Source: Sabethes cyaneus
Taxonomy: Eukaryota > Arthropoda > Insecta > Diptera > Culicidae
Reading direction: 5' to 3'
DNA length: 64,000 nt
NCBI RefSeq assembly: GCF_943734655.1
Contig: NC_071355.1
Location: forward strand, 26,294,768 to 26,358,767
How positions within the stretch are numbered: the first letter of the stretch is position 1; each line of letters starts with the position of its first letter. The notes under the pieces are model-generated. The model saw only the letters and a program-made list of their open reading frames with translations, was not told the DNA's origin and did not search any database. Both the position numbers and the translations under genes were made by a program. This document shows, piece by piece, positions 53,011-64,000 of the stretch.

Positions 53011-56000
53011 TGAAAATCTTAACTAAAGGCAATGCAAGAGTATTTAGACTACGTTTCAGGACTATGGAAAAAAGCCATCTAGGTCACATCTAGTTGAAAA
53101 TTTCAAATATTTCCCAGTAGAAAGCAGCACTTCGCTAGTACCATTGAATAGGAAACTAGATTCAGCTATGTAAGGAACGTTCTGCTAAAAAACAGAAAGT
53201 TTGCTTGCGTTGGGAATTCTTATTATATGGTCAATACAATTCGTTTACGAGAAATTGTTTGCCAAAAAAGTCCAGAATACAAGTTATCTCTGTACACGGG
53301 ACAGAACACCATACTAAATAATAAGTACCCGTTGTTGTTTAATTCCTGTAGTCTATTTTTACGTCCCACTTAATGATTCCTATCCAGCCGGTGAGACCAC
53401 CGTCAACTGGTGGTTCAATTCAAAATGTAGCTATAATTAGAGTGTCGATATTCGTTCTAACACCGTTCCATTACCGATACGGGACGTCACACTCAACTCA
53501 CACTCCCGAAGTGTCAAAAGGCAAAGAATGTACAGTTCCATCATCCTTTCGATATCCGCCTGGATTTCATTTCACGCCAGACCAGATGTGTCAGTCCTGT
53601 TTCCAGAGTCATTTGGATTTTCTGTTATGTGTGTGCATTTCTTTTTTTTTTTTGTTTGCTCTATCAAAACCGTTGACGTTGCTTTACAGAGGCTAATAGA
53701 TGTTGTTGAAGTGCACACTGTGAACTATACAAATATACGTGTGCATTTATCCTGACAAACATGAAGACGCGTACGAATGGATGATGCGGATGTGCTGCGG
53801 TACCAGAATTCGCTTGATTTCACATACATAGCTTTTCATACCCGTCCCCGTCCCCCGTCATCCAGTGCAGTGGCTGGTTCTAAAGTAGAGGGGTAGTAGA
53901 GTGTATAGTGTCTGGCTCGCTGGCACGTTAAGTTGGCTGAGCTGGAAAATCTGGACGGAAAAGACTTTCGACGTTTGACATGAACGGTGATGATTTCTCT
54001 GGTTACGTATTTTCTGTACTTCCGAGGTTGATGCAGTGAAACCGGAAGTTAAATGGATGAAGCGATTTTTTTTGGCGAATGTGACGCTACGATGTACCTA
54101 TACCAGTTTTGTTTTCCAAGTTATAGTTAATGGTGGTACCTGGTTGTCCAACAGTTGATTCCAATTTCGAATAACAAGTTGAATCAAATTAACTGCAGCT
54201 TGAGAACGTTTGAATTACAGCTTTGTTTCATCGAATGATCGAATGATTCTATCAATTCAGGCGGATAAGTTGCACTACATTGCATCTATAACAGTAGCAC
54301 AATCTTTTACAATTGATTTCTGCAATTTGTTTGACTTTCTCGCGAGTTGAAAAGTGGTTCCCACTTGCTTTTTGGTAAATTGTGCGAATTTAATGGGATG
54401 TATCTATTGTCAACCTTGTTTACGATGTACTGCTTCACGTACAAATTTACTCAGCAACAATCCGCCCAGCAATCGCTTCCCACGTTGTTATGGGAAACCT
54501 TTTCCTTCCAGTCTATTGAATCTCATCCGCTTGAATTGTTAGAAAAAATATTGTTATATATAGGTACACACTTAATAATGCCCCCACTTTGCAGCCGCCA
54601 ACCGCCGCCTGGTGGCTGTGGCAGCTTGCTCGCACAACAAGGCCTTTCTTCGCTATAAATCCTGCCAATCGCGCTAATGGCGTCGGCGATGCGGTGGCGT
54701 GAAGACGCACGATGGTATCGCAAATTTCCTCATTTACATCCGCCAACTCGGCAGCCGTCACATCACATCGCAAACACCGACTGACTGGCTGACTGACTGA
54801 CACTGAGACGAAAAGTTTTCCGCAAAATGATGGAAATTGTCGCTGGCAGTGACGGTTGCCATAGGATTTAATTTTGCGTGACGAACCTGCCGTTCAACGT
54901 CATCTTCGCCGTCACTTGCAAGCTGGAAAAGTTTCCGGAAGCGGTTTTCTCGCTGATTTAAATTGAGACAAATGATATGAGAATACTTCACGGAAAGATG
55001 ATGCGTGATGCGCAAGCTGGAATATAAACTGCAACAGTTTGGTGTATTTAATTATTGATTTTGTGCTTAAAATTTAGTTTTTATTCGTTTTTCGGAGTGT
55101 CTCAGAGCAAAGGCGGTAAATTATGCTGCAAGAGGAAAAAAAAACACGTGCCGAAGACTGTTTCCGCTTTCACATTCGGTTCATTCCTCAAGCCATCAAT
55201 CATTCGATGTGGCTTGTGCCCATACGCATTTTCATAATCGAGTGCGGCAGTGAAAATTTGATTCCAGCCAAAATCGGAGCAGTAAAAAGCGGTCGGTTAA
55301 AGAAATATCGGTTCTCGCGAAGGGCTAGGCGGAAGAAGAATGAGAATTTCATAAACAAGCTGTAAATCCTGCCGCCATTTATGGCAACGACAAGGCTCAT
55401 TCTTCGCTGAGCGATTGTTCGCCAAGCTGCGAAGCTGGAAGCTTTTCCCCACGTGGCGGCAGCTGTTGGCGATGCGGTGCGTGTGGTGTGTGGTCGGAAG
55501 CAGTACGGATTTGAACCTTCCAGCCCGAAAACGATACAGGCAAGAAAGAAAGGACGAAAATGTTGTTCATTAAAACTGATTGAGCTAACGAAGAGTACTT
55601 CGATAAATAGGGTTACTAAGCACCGGGTGCACTTGATGGCATCAAATCCATTATAATTCGAGAAGAGAAGCATTCTTTTTTCTTACAATTTTATATATAC
55701 TCAAGGTAACGAGCCTTGATTCGCTTTACCTTTTATCCATAACTTACATTAAAGACTTTAGACATTTTACAGGTTTTGTATGCAGCCGACCAACTTTACT
55801 AAATGATGACCGTAAAAATTTTCCAGTTTGTTTCAAATAATTAGTAACATTTTGTTGAAACAAAATCATCTATGGAAAAAATTAAGTACAAACATTATCA
55901 TCGAAAGAATCATCACTCCATTTTTTGTGCAATTACGCGAACGAAACAAAACTCAACCGCAGGAAAGTTAAAAAATTAGCCATCTTTACCTCGTACAACA

Positions 56001-59000
56001 TCAAGCGCTGGCACCACCACACCAAAGGCCTTGCTTCTCGATCAGCAACTGCTCGTTCTGATGGAACAACGCTCTGTAATCGAGGTTAAACAAAGCAAAA
56101 TCCTCCTTTCACCATCGACCACCGACCCGTGCGCCACCCATTAATGATGAGAAGGATTATGACGGGTTTTTTTTTACCAGCCAGCCTGTAAAGACAGAGC
56201 GCGGAAAAGATGGTTGAAATCGTTCAGCGGAAATGAGAAAAAAGAGGCTCCGACAAAATGAAATATTTTACGTTACTTTTTCCCGATTTTCATTATGCCC
56301 TGTGGATTTTCTCCAGCAAGCCACTAAACTGGAGGCGCTGTTATCAGTTTGGTGGGGTTGAGAGGTATTTTGTACACTTATTAAGGATAGCATCGTTGCA
56401 CTACACTGCATTGTAACACTTTAACAGTTTTTTAATGATTTCCTTTGAAATATGAGAAAGCAGCTGCCGGCATGATGGTATTTTATTTTAAGTTTAAAAG
56501 ATCTACTTTAAACGTAAATGTAAATGTAGAAAATGTAGTAAAAAGAATCGTCCTTTAATTTCGGATTTCTTAACACACACACAAAAAAAAACAAGTTTCC
56601 AGGGTGAGTTAAATCCCTCGAGGGGCAGACTGTGATGATAAATGTGTGCGGTCAAAACCCCACTTTGGTGGAGATTGATAAATGATTTACAGACCTGCAC
56701 ACATATTTTACTATACATTCACCAGATGACCTTTTTGAGTTCATTCTTTCCAAATGACGAATTGGGCGCGTCACCGTCGTTACTCGCACAAATGGTTGCG
56801 GTTTCACTGCTTAATTCGATTTTATTTCCGCTCCATATTTCCTTTTCAAAGGGAGTAATTTGGCTTGCTTTTATCGGTTTTGGATTTCGGGGTTGATATT
56901 TGTTCATATGTGCCTAACAGTCCATCATCGGTATGAGGCAGGTCAATTGCATTCATTTAAGTTTATTATTCGAATTGAAATTTATTTCCACGATAATTGA
57001 TAAATTGGCAAATTAATCTCTCCGCAATTCTTTGTCCATTTTTTCCCCATCTCATTAAATTTACTTTGAAAAATAGATTTCAGTTTCGCCCAACAACTAA
57101 AAAAATGCAATCTTCTTGCTAGCTATCGATACTAATTAGCAACCTGCTAACCAGCATATATCCTTGTCAACAAAAAAGCGCAACCACAAAACCGCAAAAC
57201 CGCAGAGTTCGTAGCCATGACGTCTTGTGGAAACAACAATAAAAAGTTACATATTTATTCTGGTACTTAGAAATACCACTCGTAGCCGTTAGTAACGTAT
57301 CGTAAATTCGGGTGAAATTGATCACTGTTTCGAGTATGTTTTATATATCTTTGAATAGAAACCTGTATTAGATTATTTAATTTTAAAATAAGCACTGTTG
57401 TGCTGGTTACACGGCAGCGCCCTGTACATCTTATATAAATTATTTTATTTTTGATACAACTAAAATGTATCGCCGAAATGAAAATTTTTATTTTCGGATG
57501 AAATTGATCAAGACGATAGTGCTATTAAACCGTGTTCTTTGACAGGAATCAATAGCGTGCAGTATAAAATCTAGCGTAATCAAGATTTATCCTGCATCCT
57601 GCAACAATGTCAAGTAGTAAAAAAATGAGGCAGGCGGTCCTATATTAGCATGGTTTATGCGTCTGCTGAATAAATATGCGTTTTTTCGAAAAAACATAGC
57701 TGTATGTTTGTGTACATGTACGATTTACGTATATAAACCTCACTTATCTAGTAAAACTGATCATTTAATTTTTTCATATACGGGAGCTTCACTGTCTCTT
57801 TGAATGGGTTGTTGCATTTCGCAATGCAAGCACAAACCGACCTCTTGCGCTCTCATACAAATCCCATATGGAACATTTGTGGAAACTTGTACAAAGTATT
57901 GTTTGTCTTTTGCACTCTTTAGATATTTATTATCTCTATTCTGCATTACAAACAGAACAAACTTTCGTGGTGGAAGACCCATTTCACATACATAGGGATT
58001 TAGAAATCCGTGTTGTCTTAACCGTTGATATTTTCATTTGCTATATTTTTTAAATAGTTCAATTAAACAAATTCTATTGCCCTATTTTATTCACGCGAAA
58101 TATCAAAGCACAGCCAGATAATTAGAGAATCAGTGTTGAAAAATTTCAAGCACCATGAAATTTCAACCTAGATCAGAAGCGCCGAACTTACATATGAATT
58201 TCTCTCGGTATTATACGCGATGTTTCTGTTGCTATGCGATGTGTACCGAATTCAGCTGTGAGCATTTTGCTTAATTCTTCCACAGCTGGCATTTCATACA
58301 ACGAACCAGAGAGCGAAAGAGAATATTAACCGCCAGAGAAACCATCAGCAGCGAAAAAAACAACCACACATTCATAAATTAAGATGGCAAACATATTGGC
58401 GGAATTTACATTTTTCCTTCGCGGGAATCGACATTTTCTTAACTAGAAAGAAAGTAAAAAGCCTAATAAGAATTAGATAAACATGTAGTTTGAATGTGTG
58501 TTTTAGTTTAACTTTACGATTTATTTAGAGATTCATTCTCTTACGCTCACTCACAGTTACGTATCGCACGAGAGAATGCCTATGCTGTTCAACAAAGAAT
58601 TTGTATGTATATGTGTATAGCTTCGGGTAACAGTTGAAGCAAAGCAGAATGTGATCAAGCGGGAAGAAATACGTGTGAGTTTTGTGCTTCTTGCTATGAA
58701 TACAGAAAAACTCACCCGTGAGATTTTTCTGCATAGGATTCAGTTGACATGATTCACAGTTGATTTGGATTTTTGATGAGTTTTGAGATTTTGAGTTTTT
58801 AACATCACTGTAGAGAACCAAATTAGTTCTATTAAAACTTCTTTCAGTAATGAAATTTGTGTTAACGGAAAGGAGTTTTATTAGGCATGTTGGAAATCGC
58901 GATTCGATCAAAATAATAAATTTAAAAAAATTAAGCCATTCACAAGATCAATCCTGTTGAAATCCAAGTGACATTAACTTAATATTTATATGAATGGGTG

Positions 59001-59811
59001 CATATTCAGCTTTATGAACCAGTAAAAACGTAGAATAATGATTTTTTTTGTTCGCTCGCTCGATCCCCGGCGATCAATTTCACCCGACTGATGAATTTCG
59101 CCCGAATCGTCGGTACTAAAGCTTCTTTTAACACGGATAAACTCTGCTCCATTCCTCCAAAATGTGTGATCTCTCTTTGTCACATTTGTTTAATAGATAT
59201 TGTTAATATTTGAACGAAATAAGTACTTTTTTGATTTTATGCAGGTTTGAAATTTGGCTGCAATTTATTGAGGACGCTTACTCTCGATTTTCGTTATTGC
59301 TCTTTCATCATTCGCATTTCGTTTTAACGTCTGCTTTTCTGTCATCTTAACATCGCCTTTTTGCTTCTTTCCAGCGATTTGTTGTTATTCTTTATTAGCT
59401 GATTGCCCGATCTAACTCGGGGCCCCTTTGTCTCTCAGTCACTTGTACATCTGTTATTATAACGAAAATTCTCATAATGCAAGAAACAAAACCCTTTTTC
59501 GTCATTTGAATGTGTCTACTCCGTTTGTCAGTTCCCCTCCTGTTCCCCCAGCCACTTCTAAATCTGCCTTCTTCTCGTTAATAACTATAAACCTACAAAA
59601 AACCATTTTGACATTTTTAAACCTCCCCCTTGTTAATGGCCATCCTATCGCCCTTTCAGAAATCCAGCCACTTGTACAACTGCTATTGTTCCAAATGAAA
59701 GAGAAACGTCCCCGTTTACCCATTTGAACCTTCCTCTACCCTTGAAGAGACCGTCTGTTCTGGAGGTAGAGCGGAACATACAAACATACTCACGCTCACG
59801 CTCACTATTAT
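53011..59811. other. 6.8 kb largely featureless non-coding DNA
   Basis: No LINE frame or clear gene. A 12-T run lies at 53642-53653 and a short (TGAC)n at 54782-54801. The exact inverted pair CGGGTGAAATTGATC (57309-57323) and GATCAATTTCACCCG (59071-59085) could be ends of an old 1.8-kb MITE, but nothing else supports it. Similar GGCGATGCGGTG words occur at 54686 and 55469. The frames overlap in opposite strands without motifs. Confidence 0.35.
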
Positions 59812-61278
59812 CCCTTTAAGCCCGAGCCCTCACAATTGTGTAGGTGAGACATGACTACTTTTAAAAAATTTTCCTTTCTTTTCTAAACGTCGTACTTTTA
59901 CATATATGGCACCAATTTCTTGTGTAAACATCGTAACTCGTAAAAAATAGAAAATAGCCGAAAAAAAGTTTTCTTTTGTGTTTGGATTAATTATTGTCTA
60001 GTCTTCAAAATCTTGTGAAAACAACAAAAAGTTTTATCTGTCGTATTTTCTTATTAGACCCGTATTTCGAAATTGCTTAGATAAAAAATTATTGGTAATA
60101 AGTATTTCTAATTGATGTAATTAAAAATTTACGCGAAATAACTTTTACAACTTACTTATGCACATTGTTTTTCATACTTACACAATTGTGTAGGTTCGGC
60201 CTTATTGCATACCTACTTTAACCTTTACGTTCCCGCCGGGACTTCAAAAATTAGTGTACTTGCCGTTACACTTTTGGCTCTATCTTTACTATTTTTTGAT
60301 CGATTTTTATACAAGTTGTCTTCAAAGAACCACCTTAGATTGACCTTCAATGAAAAAAAATATTAGCAAATTTTGGATCCATTTTCCCAGAGATATTCCA
60401 GATCGCAGTGGGATTATTTTTTCACGTCATAAGTAATAGATGAAATAAAACGAAATTTGCTGCTGCCATCTCATTTTGAGTCAGTAATAATGAATACATT
60501 ATACTGTAGAGCATTCGTTCATGCTCCACACTACGGAACTACCGTTTAGAGTACTACCAGAACCTAAAACTGATCATTTATAAATTGCAAAATAATAAAG
60601 AAGTGTGGCAAATGATGTATTCAACTACGGTATTTTATAAGACAAATTCTTGGATCAACATTTGAATGTTTTAAGCCAATCTGGACATTCCGGTATATCT
60701 GTTGTATTAAGATTAGTAAAAAAACTTAACTTGCGCGCGTATTTCCATAGCTACGTAGCGACCGTTCCGCTGCTTCAGAAGCTGAAGTTTATGAGCCTCG
60801 AAGCGATGATTTCGCTCTAAACTAAACGGGGTCAACTCTATTCAATTCTGTGGACTTCTTTACACAAAATAATTAGGTTTTTCATGTTTTGTTTTATCAA
60901 AACGTGGCTTGGTATAGTCCAAAAGGGTAAAAAATGTTAAAAATAGGGGAAAATGAGGAAAATGGGGCACTTCCCGATGACAAACAGGAAAGCGGTGGGC
61001 ACCATGCGATTCTCCGGAAAATTTTACATAAGATCACCTACATTTTATCAGTCTGCAGGCCATATCTTAATTGCATCCGTTTTTTCGGCACGTTTTTGGC
61101 CATAGTGCAATGGTATAAGATAAGGCCGAACCCACACAATTGTGTAGGTTGCTAAATTTAGCAAACATTTATTGCAATCTGTAGAATACACTGGTTTTGG
61201 TATCTCGAGCGATAAAAAAAATTTATATTGATCCAAAAACCAAAAATATCGTAACTAAAACCCTCCGTGCTTAAAGGG
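59812..61278. mobile_element. 1467-bp inverted-end element with TTAT flanks
   Basis: The ends CCCTTTAAGCCCGAGCCCT and CCCTCCGTGCTTAAAGGG are inverted repeats with identical TTAT on both sides (59808-59811 and 61279-61282). TTAT may be a mutated TTAA, so a piggyBac-type origin is possible. The palindromic word CACAATTGTGTAGGT occurs near 59831, 60181 and 61136, and TAAGGCCGAACC near 61120 mirrors GGTTCGGCCTTA near 60194. No transposase frame; longest frame inside is 73 codons. Confidence 0.7.
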
Positions 61279-61299
61279 TTATATATACAGATTATCTTT

Positions 61300-63410
61300 T
61301 CTTGCGTTTTTACTGGCTTTAGTTGATGTCTTTTTGTCCTTATTAGTAGTCTGTTTTGGTATTTCTTATCGCTGTTTTGCTGTCCTTTATTACCCTCGCT
61401 CTCTTGACATGTTTTGTCATTTCTTTGGCGTTATTCGTCATATTTTCATCGTCTTTCATATTTTATTTTTATCGGACTTTCGCCTATACTCAGTCTTTTT
61501 TTTGCACGGTTTGTTTTTTTATTACTCAAGAACGGTCTCATTTAGGGACCATTTGCAAAACACGTGCCTAAATTTATTGAAAAATAAATTAAATGTTCCT
61601 AAGTTGCCCCGTTCTTAATATTCGAACAAACAAATAGTTTAAAAAAGTACTTGGGATGTACTTGTCACCCTTTTTCGTGATCTTTTCGTAGTATTTGTTG
61701 TGTTTTCGATACCGTCTTTTTGTAATCTCTCTGTCGTATTTTTGTAGTCTTTTTATACTGTTTGCCATCTTTACATCACATTTTCGTCGTCTGTCCGCCA
61801 TTTGTTGACCTTCGTTTTTGCCAGAAATTAAAGAAAATTAGAAAGCTTTTTCCAAATCAAATTCGACTATTAATATGTATTAATAGATAATAGATATTAA
61901 AAGTAGCATTTGGAATTTTTTTTTCTTCTTTTCTTAAATTTCTGGTTTTGTATTTCGCTTTTGACCGGTTTTGACGTCTTCTTTTGTTGCCTTCATTTTG
62001 GCATCTCATGTTATCGATTTTTTTTTCGTTTTTATTATCTTTTCATCACCTTTTCTCGTCGGCCTGTTGTGAAGACAACCAAAAGTCGTTCTTTAGGACT
62101 GTCGCAGTGACATTTTAACCCAATGTTCTTCTGGAATATAAAAAAAACAGCCAAAATGTTGTTTTCTACCGTTGATTTGTTGTTCTTCCATCGCCTTCTT
62201 TTTGACGATTGATGATTTTTTATCGTGTTTGTTTTTGTCAATTTTTTACGGCTTTTTGTTGTTTTTTATCGCTGTTCTGTCATTTTTACCTTTGTTTCTT
62301 CATTCTATTGTTGTTTTCCGACGCCTTTTTGTAATCTTTTTGGTGTCTTTTCTTCGTATTCGATACCTGCTTGTTGTATTTGTCATTTTTTGTTCTTCCA
62401 GTTGTTGATTTGGCATCTTTTCATCATATTGTCGCCTTCTTCATATCGTATTTTTTTGTTAGCACCGTCATTTTTTCGCCCTTTTTTCCATCTTTCCGTT
62501 ATTTCATTGTCTTTACGATGCCTTTTGCCGTCTTTTTGTTATCAGTACCTTGCAAGTCGTAAGGGCCTGCATAGTGTCGTCCTGCCAGTAAAAATAAGTT
62601 AGATTTCAAACTTCTCGGTCGGTGGTTATCTACAGTAGACGGAGGAGGCACAATTTGTGTCAAAAAATAACCCAACCACATACGTCGCTACTTTAACAAG
62701 GGGGTTGCGCAGTCTCCTTTTGTCCAGCGCCTCTATGGTTCAAAGGTACAAGCACCAGCGAACCACATGCCCTGGCGGGTGTTGTGGGTTTGAATCCGGT
62801 CATAATCTGAGATTATAGCTTGGTTCGATCCATCCAGTATTGGACAAAAGGAAAGAGTCACAACGACAACTTGTTAAGCGTAGCTACCAATAGCTCCTCC
62901 CCCACGCCTTCCAGCTCTTTCCCCTCTACTGCAAAAAAGATTTTTATTGCTTTCCCTTTCCCCCCCTTCGTCTCTCCATCAATTTTAGAACCACCATTTA
63001 AAAAAAATATTAATCTTTACGGTGTCAATTCTTCGTATTCGTCATCTGTTTGTCAGTTTTGCCGTATATGTCATTTTTTCAAGATTTTTTTGTTCTTTTA
63101 GTGGTTGTTCTGGCATCTTTTCGTTCTGTTTTCACTATATTTATGTCGTTCCATTGTCTTTTTTCAGCGATGTGTTGTCATATTTGATCGTCTCTTATGA
63201 CTAGCGTTTTTCCGGCGGTTTTCATCGTATATTTTTCATCTTCCGTCCTATTAAAACGGACTTCCCGCCTATTTGTCATAACCTTTTCATCGTGTTTCCG
63301 TCGTATTTTTGCTGCCTCCATTCTGTTCTTTCGTCGGCTTTTTGTCATCTCTTTGTCGCATTTTTGTTGGGTCCTATTTTCGTCATATGTTGGTTTTTGA
63401 CGTAGGACTA
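61300..63410. repeat. Pyrimidine-rich TTTTTCGTC low-complexity DNA
   Basis: Words such as CGTCTTTTTGTCATCTTT, TTTTCGTCGTATTTT and GTTTTTTTATCG recur irregularly, giving Phe/Leu/Ser-rich plus frames (for example 62225-62602, 125 codons) that have no gene pattern. A SINE-like unit interrupts it at 62716-62851, with less repetitive flanks from 62560 to 62990. Confidence 0.6.
62716..62851 (+). mobile_element. tRNA-derived SINE, second type
   Basis: An A-box-like TCTATGGTTCAAAGGTA (62732-62748) and a B-box-like GGTTTGAATCC (62787-62797) are spaced as in a tRNA-derived pol III promoter. The element is framed by inverted 11-mers CCTTTTGTCCA (62716-62726) and TGGACAAAAGG (62841-62851), an unusual frame for a SINE. 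It differs from the SINE at 17660 in both boxes and tail. No poly-A tail or target duplication is clear. Its promoter could also be a decayed tRNA pseudogene. Confidence 0.5.
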
Positions 63411-64000
63411 CGTCTTACTTTAATAGGGTGGCACGTTGGAGAAGCAAAAATGACCGCGACACGACAAAGTGATAGATTTTGAACGCTTATAGCTCAGCCA
63501 ATTCTGAATATATTTTTATGGTTTGCATACCATTCGAATCACAAAATATCAGCCTTTTGTATAGTTTTTATTAGAAGATTGTATTTTGTATGTAACTTCT
63601 GGAATTTTCACGTAAATTTAAACAATTTTTCCAAATTCCCTACAGTATTCGTTCAATCGTCGCCATAGTTACCATATGAATTTGTTATTAATAACATACA
63701 ATCAATTTAAGTGAGAAGTGAGTGATTTTGTGCATCTGATTCTACAATGTCTCAATTGCTTCAAGTAAAATATATGCATAAATACCGCAAGCGAGTCCGT
63801 GAGCAGGCATTAAACTGGACCAGCAAGAGGCCAGCGTTGACGGTGGCAGAGCACTGTAAATTCTACCATTTGAGAAGAAAAGGAAATCGTAGTCATTTTT
63901 TTTAATAATTGTTACTCTGTAGTGTTAATTCACCACTGTCTTAACCAGAGACAATGTGATTTCTTCCCTTAAACCCTTTAAATAATCCAATTGAAATAAT
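63411..64000. other. AT-rich non-coding end of window
   Basis: No gene is recognised. A word such as AATAGGGTGGCACGTTGG at 63421 resembles a MITE end, but no partner is in view. Confidence 0.35.

Noticed and set aside
57309..59085. Exact inverted 15-mers as a 1.8-kb MITE
   Set aside because: The similarity does not extend beyond the 15-mers and no target duplication is visible; kept only as a note.
1..64000. CRISPR arrays, bacterial operons, riboswitches, rRNA, intact tRNA genes
   Set aside because: None fits. The repeats found are minisatellites or inverted-repeat elements, and the tRNA-like boxes belong to SINEs.

Overview
The window is eukaryotic, AT-rich and almost wholly non-coding. 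I found no intact host gene, rRNA or tRNA. The longest open frames are 219, 214 and 191 codons; the first two are broken retrotransposon genes and the third is the antisense shadow of one. Two copies of a tRNA-derived SINE, which as I recall it resembles the Anopheles element SINE200, together with RTE/JAM-like and Jockey-like LINEs, BEL/Pao elements and many MITEs, point to a mosquito (Culicidae), possibly Anopheles. That rests on memory of the families, not on a search.

Layout. 1-8.8 kb: a 13-bp minisatellite (958-1833), one end of a hAT-like element (2616), a hairpin MITE (2745-3782), a MITE with internal end-like repeats (4122-5048), and a dead LINE (5300-7795) split by a 1255-bp hAT-type MITE with an 8-bp target duplication; that MITE carries a 95-bp TTAA MITE. 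8.8-10.6 kb: a fold-back element with about 780-bp arms. 10.6-14.2 kb: apparently unique non-coding DNA. 14.2-19.9 kb: mariner transposase remnant, a CCCAGC-type MITE cut by a BEL LTR, BEL integrase and LINE fragments on the minus strand, a SINE, an RTE-like LINE and a hAT MITE. 20.7-21.7 kb: a GGGG-ended MITE. 23-25.7 kb: LINE endonuclease remnant, then a repeat holding a TTAA MITE. 26.1-29.8 kb: a BEL pol pseudogene interrupted by a SINE, carrying a deletion marked by a 26-bp MITE end, and cut at its 3' side by another LINE. 35-48.4 kb: LINE pieces on both strands, four MITEs and a 115-bp tandem array with a MITE inside. 48.5-52.5 kb: a second TTAA MITE, a small CCCAAG MITE and a pogo-like MITE. 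52.6-53.0 kb: Jockey-like RT. 53-59.8 kb: mostly featureless. 59.8-63.4 kb: a 1467-bp inverted-end element and pyrimidine-rich DNA with a second SINE type.

Nothing here works together as a pathway. The recoverable content is a record of nested insertion: LINE, then hAT MITE, then TTAA MITE; and BEL pol, then SINE, MITE end and LINE. Polymerase and transposase active-site motifs are often mutated (FADD to FAND and FADA, YVDD to YVFD, mariner first Asp to Asn), so the proteins are dead copies. The best novelty candidates are the TTAA MITE family present twice in opposite orientation, the CCCAGC MITE family whose 26-bp end sits on a deletion junction, the fold-back element, and several MITEs whose terminal motif recurs many times inside the element.
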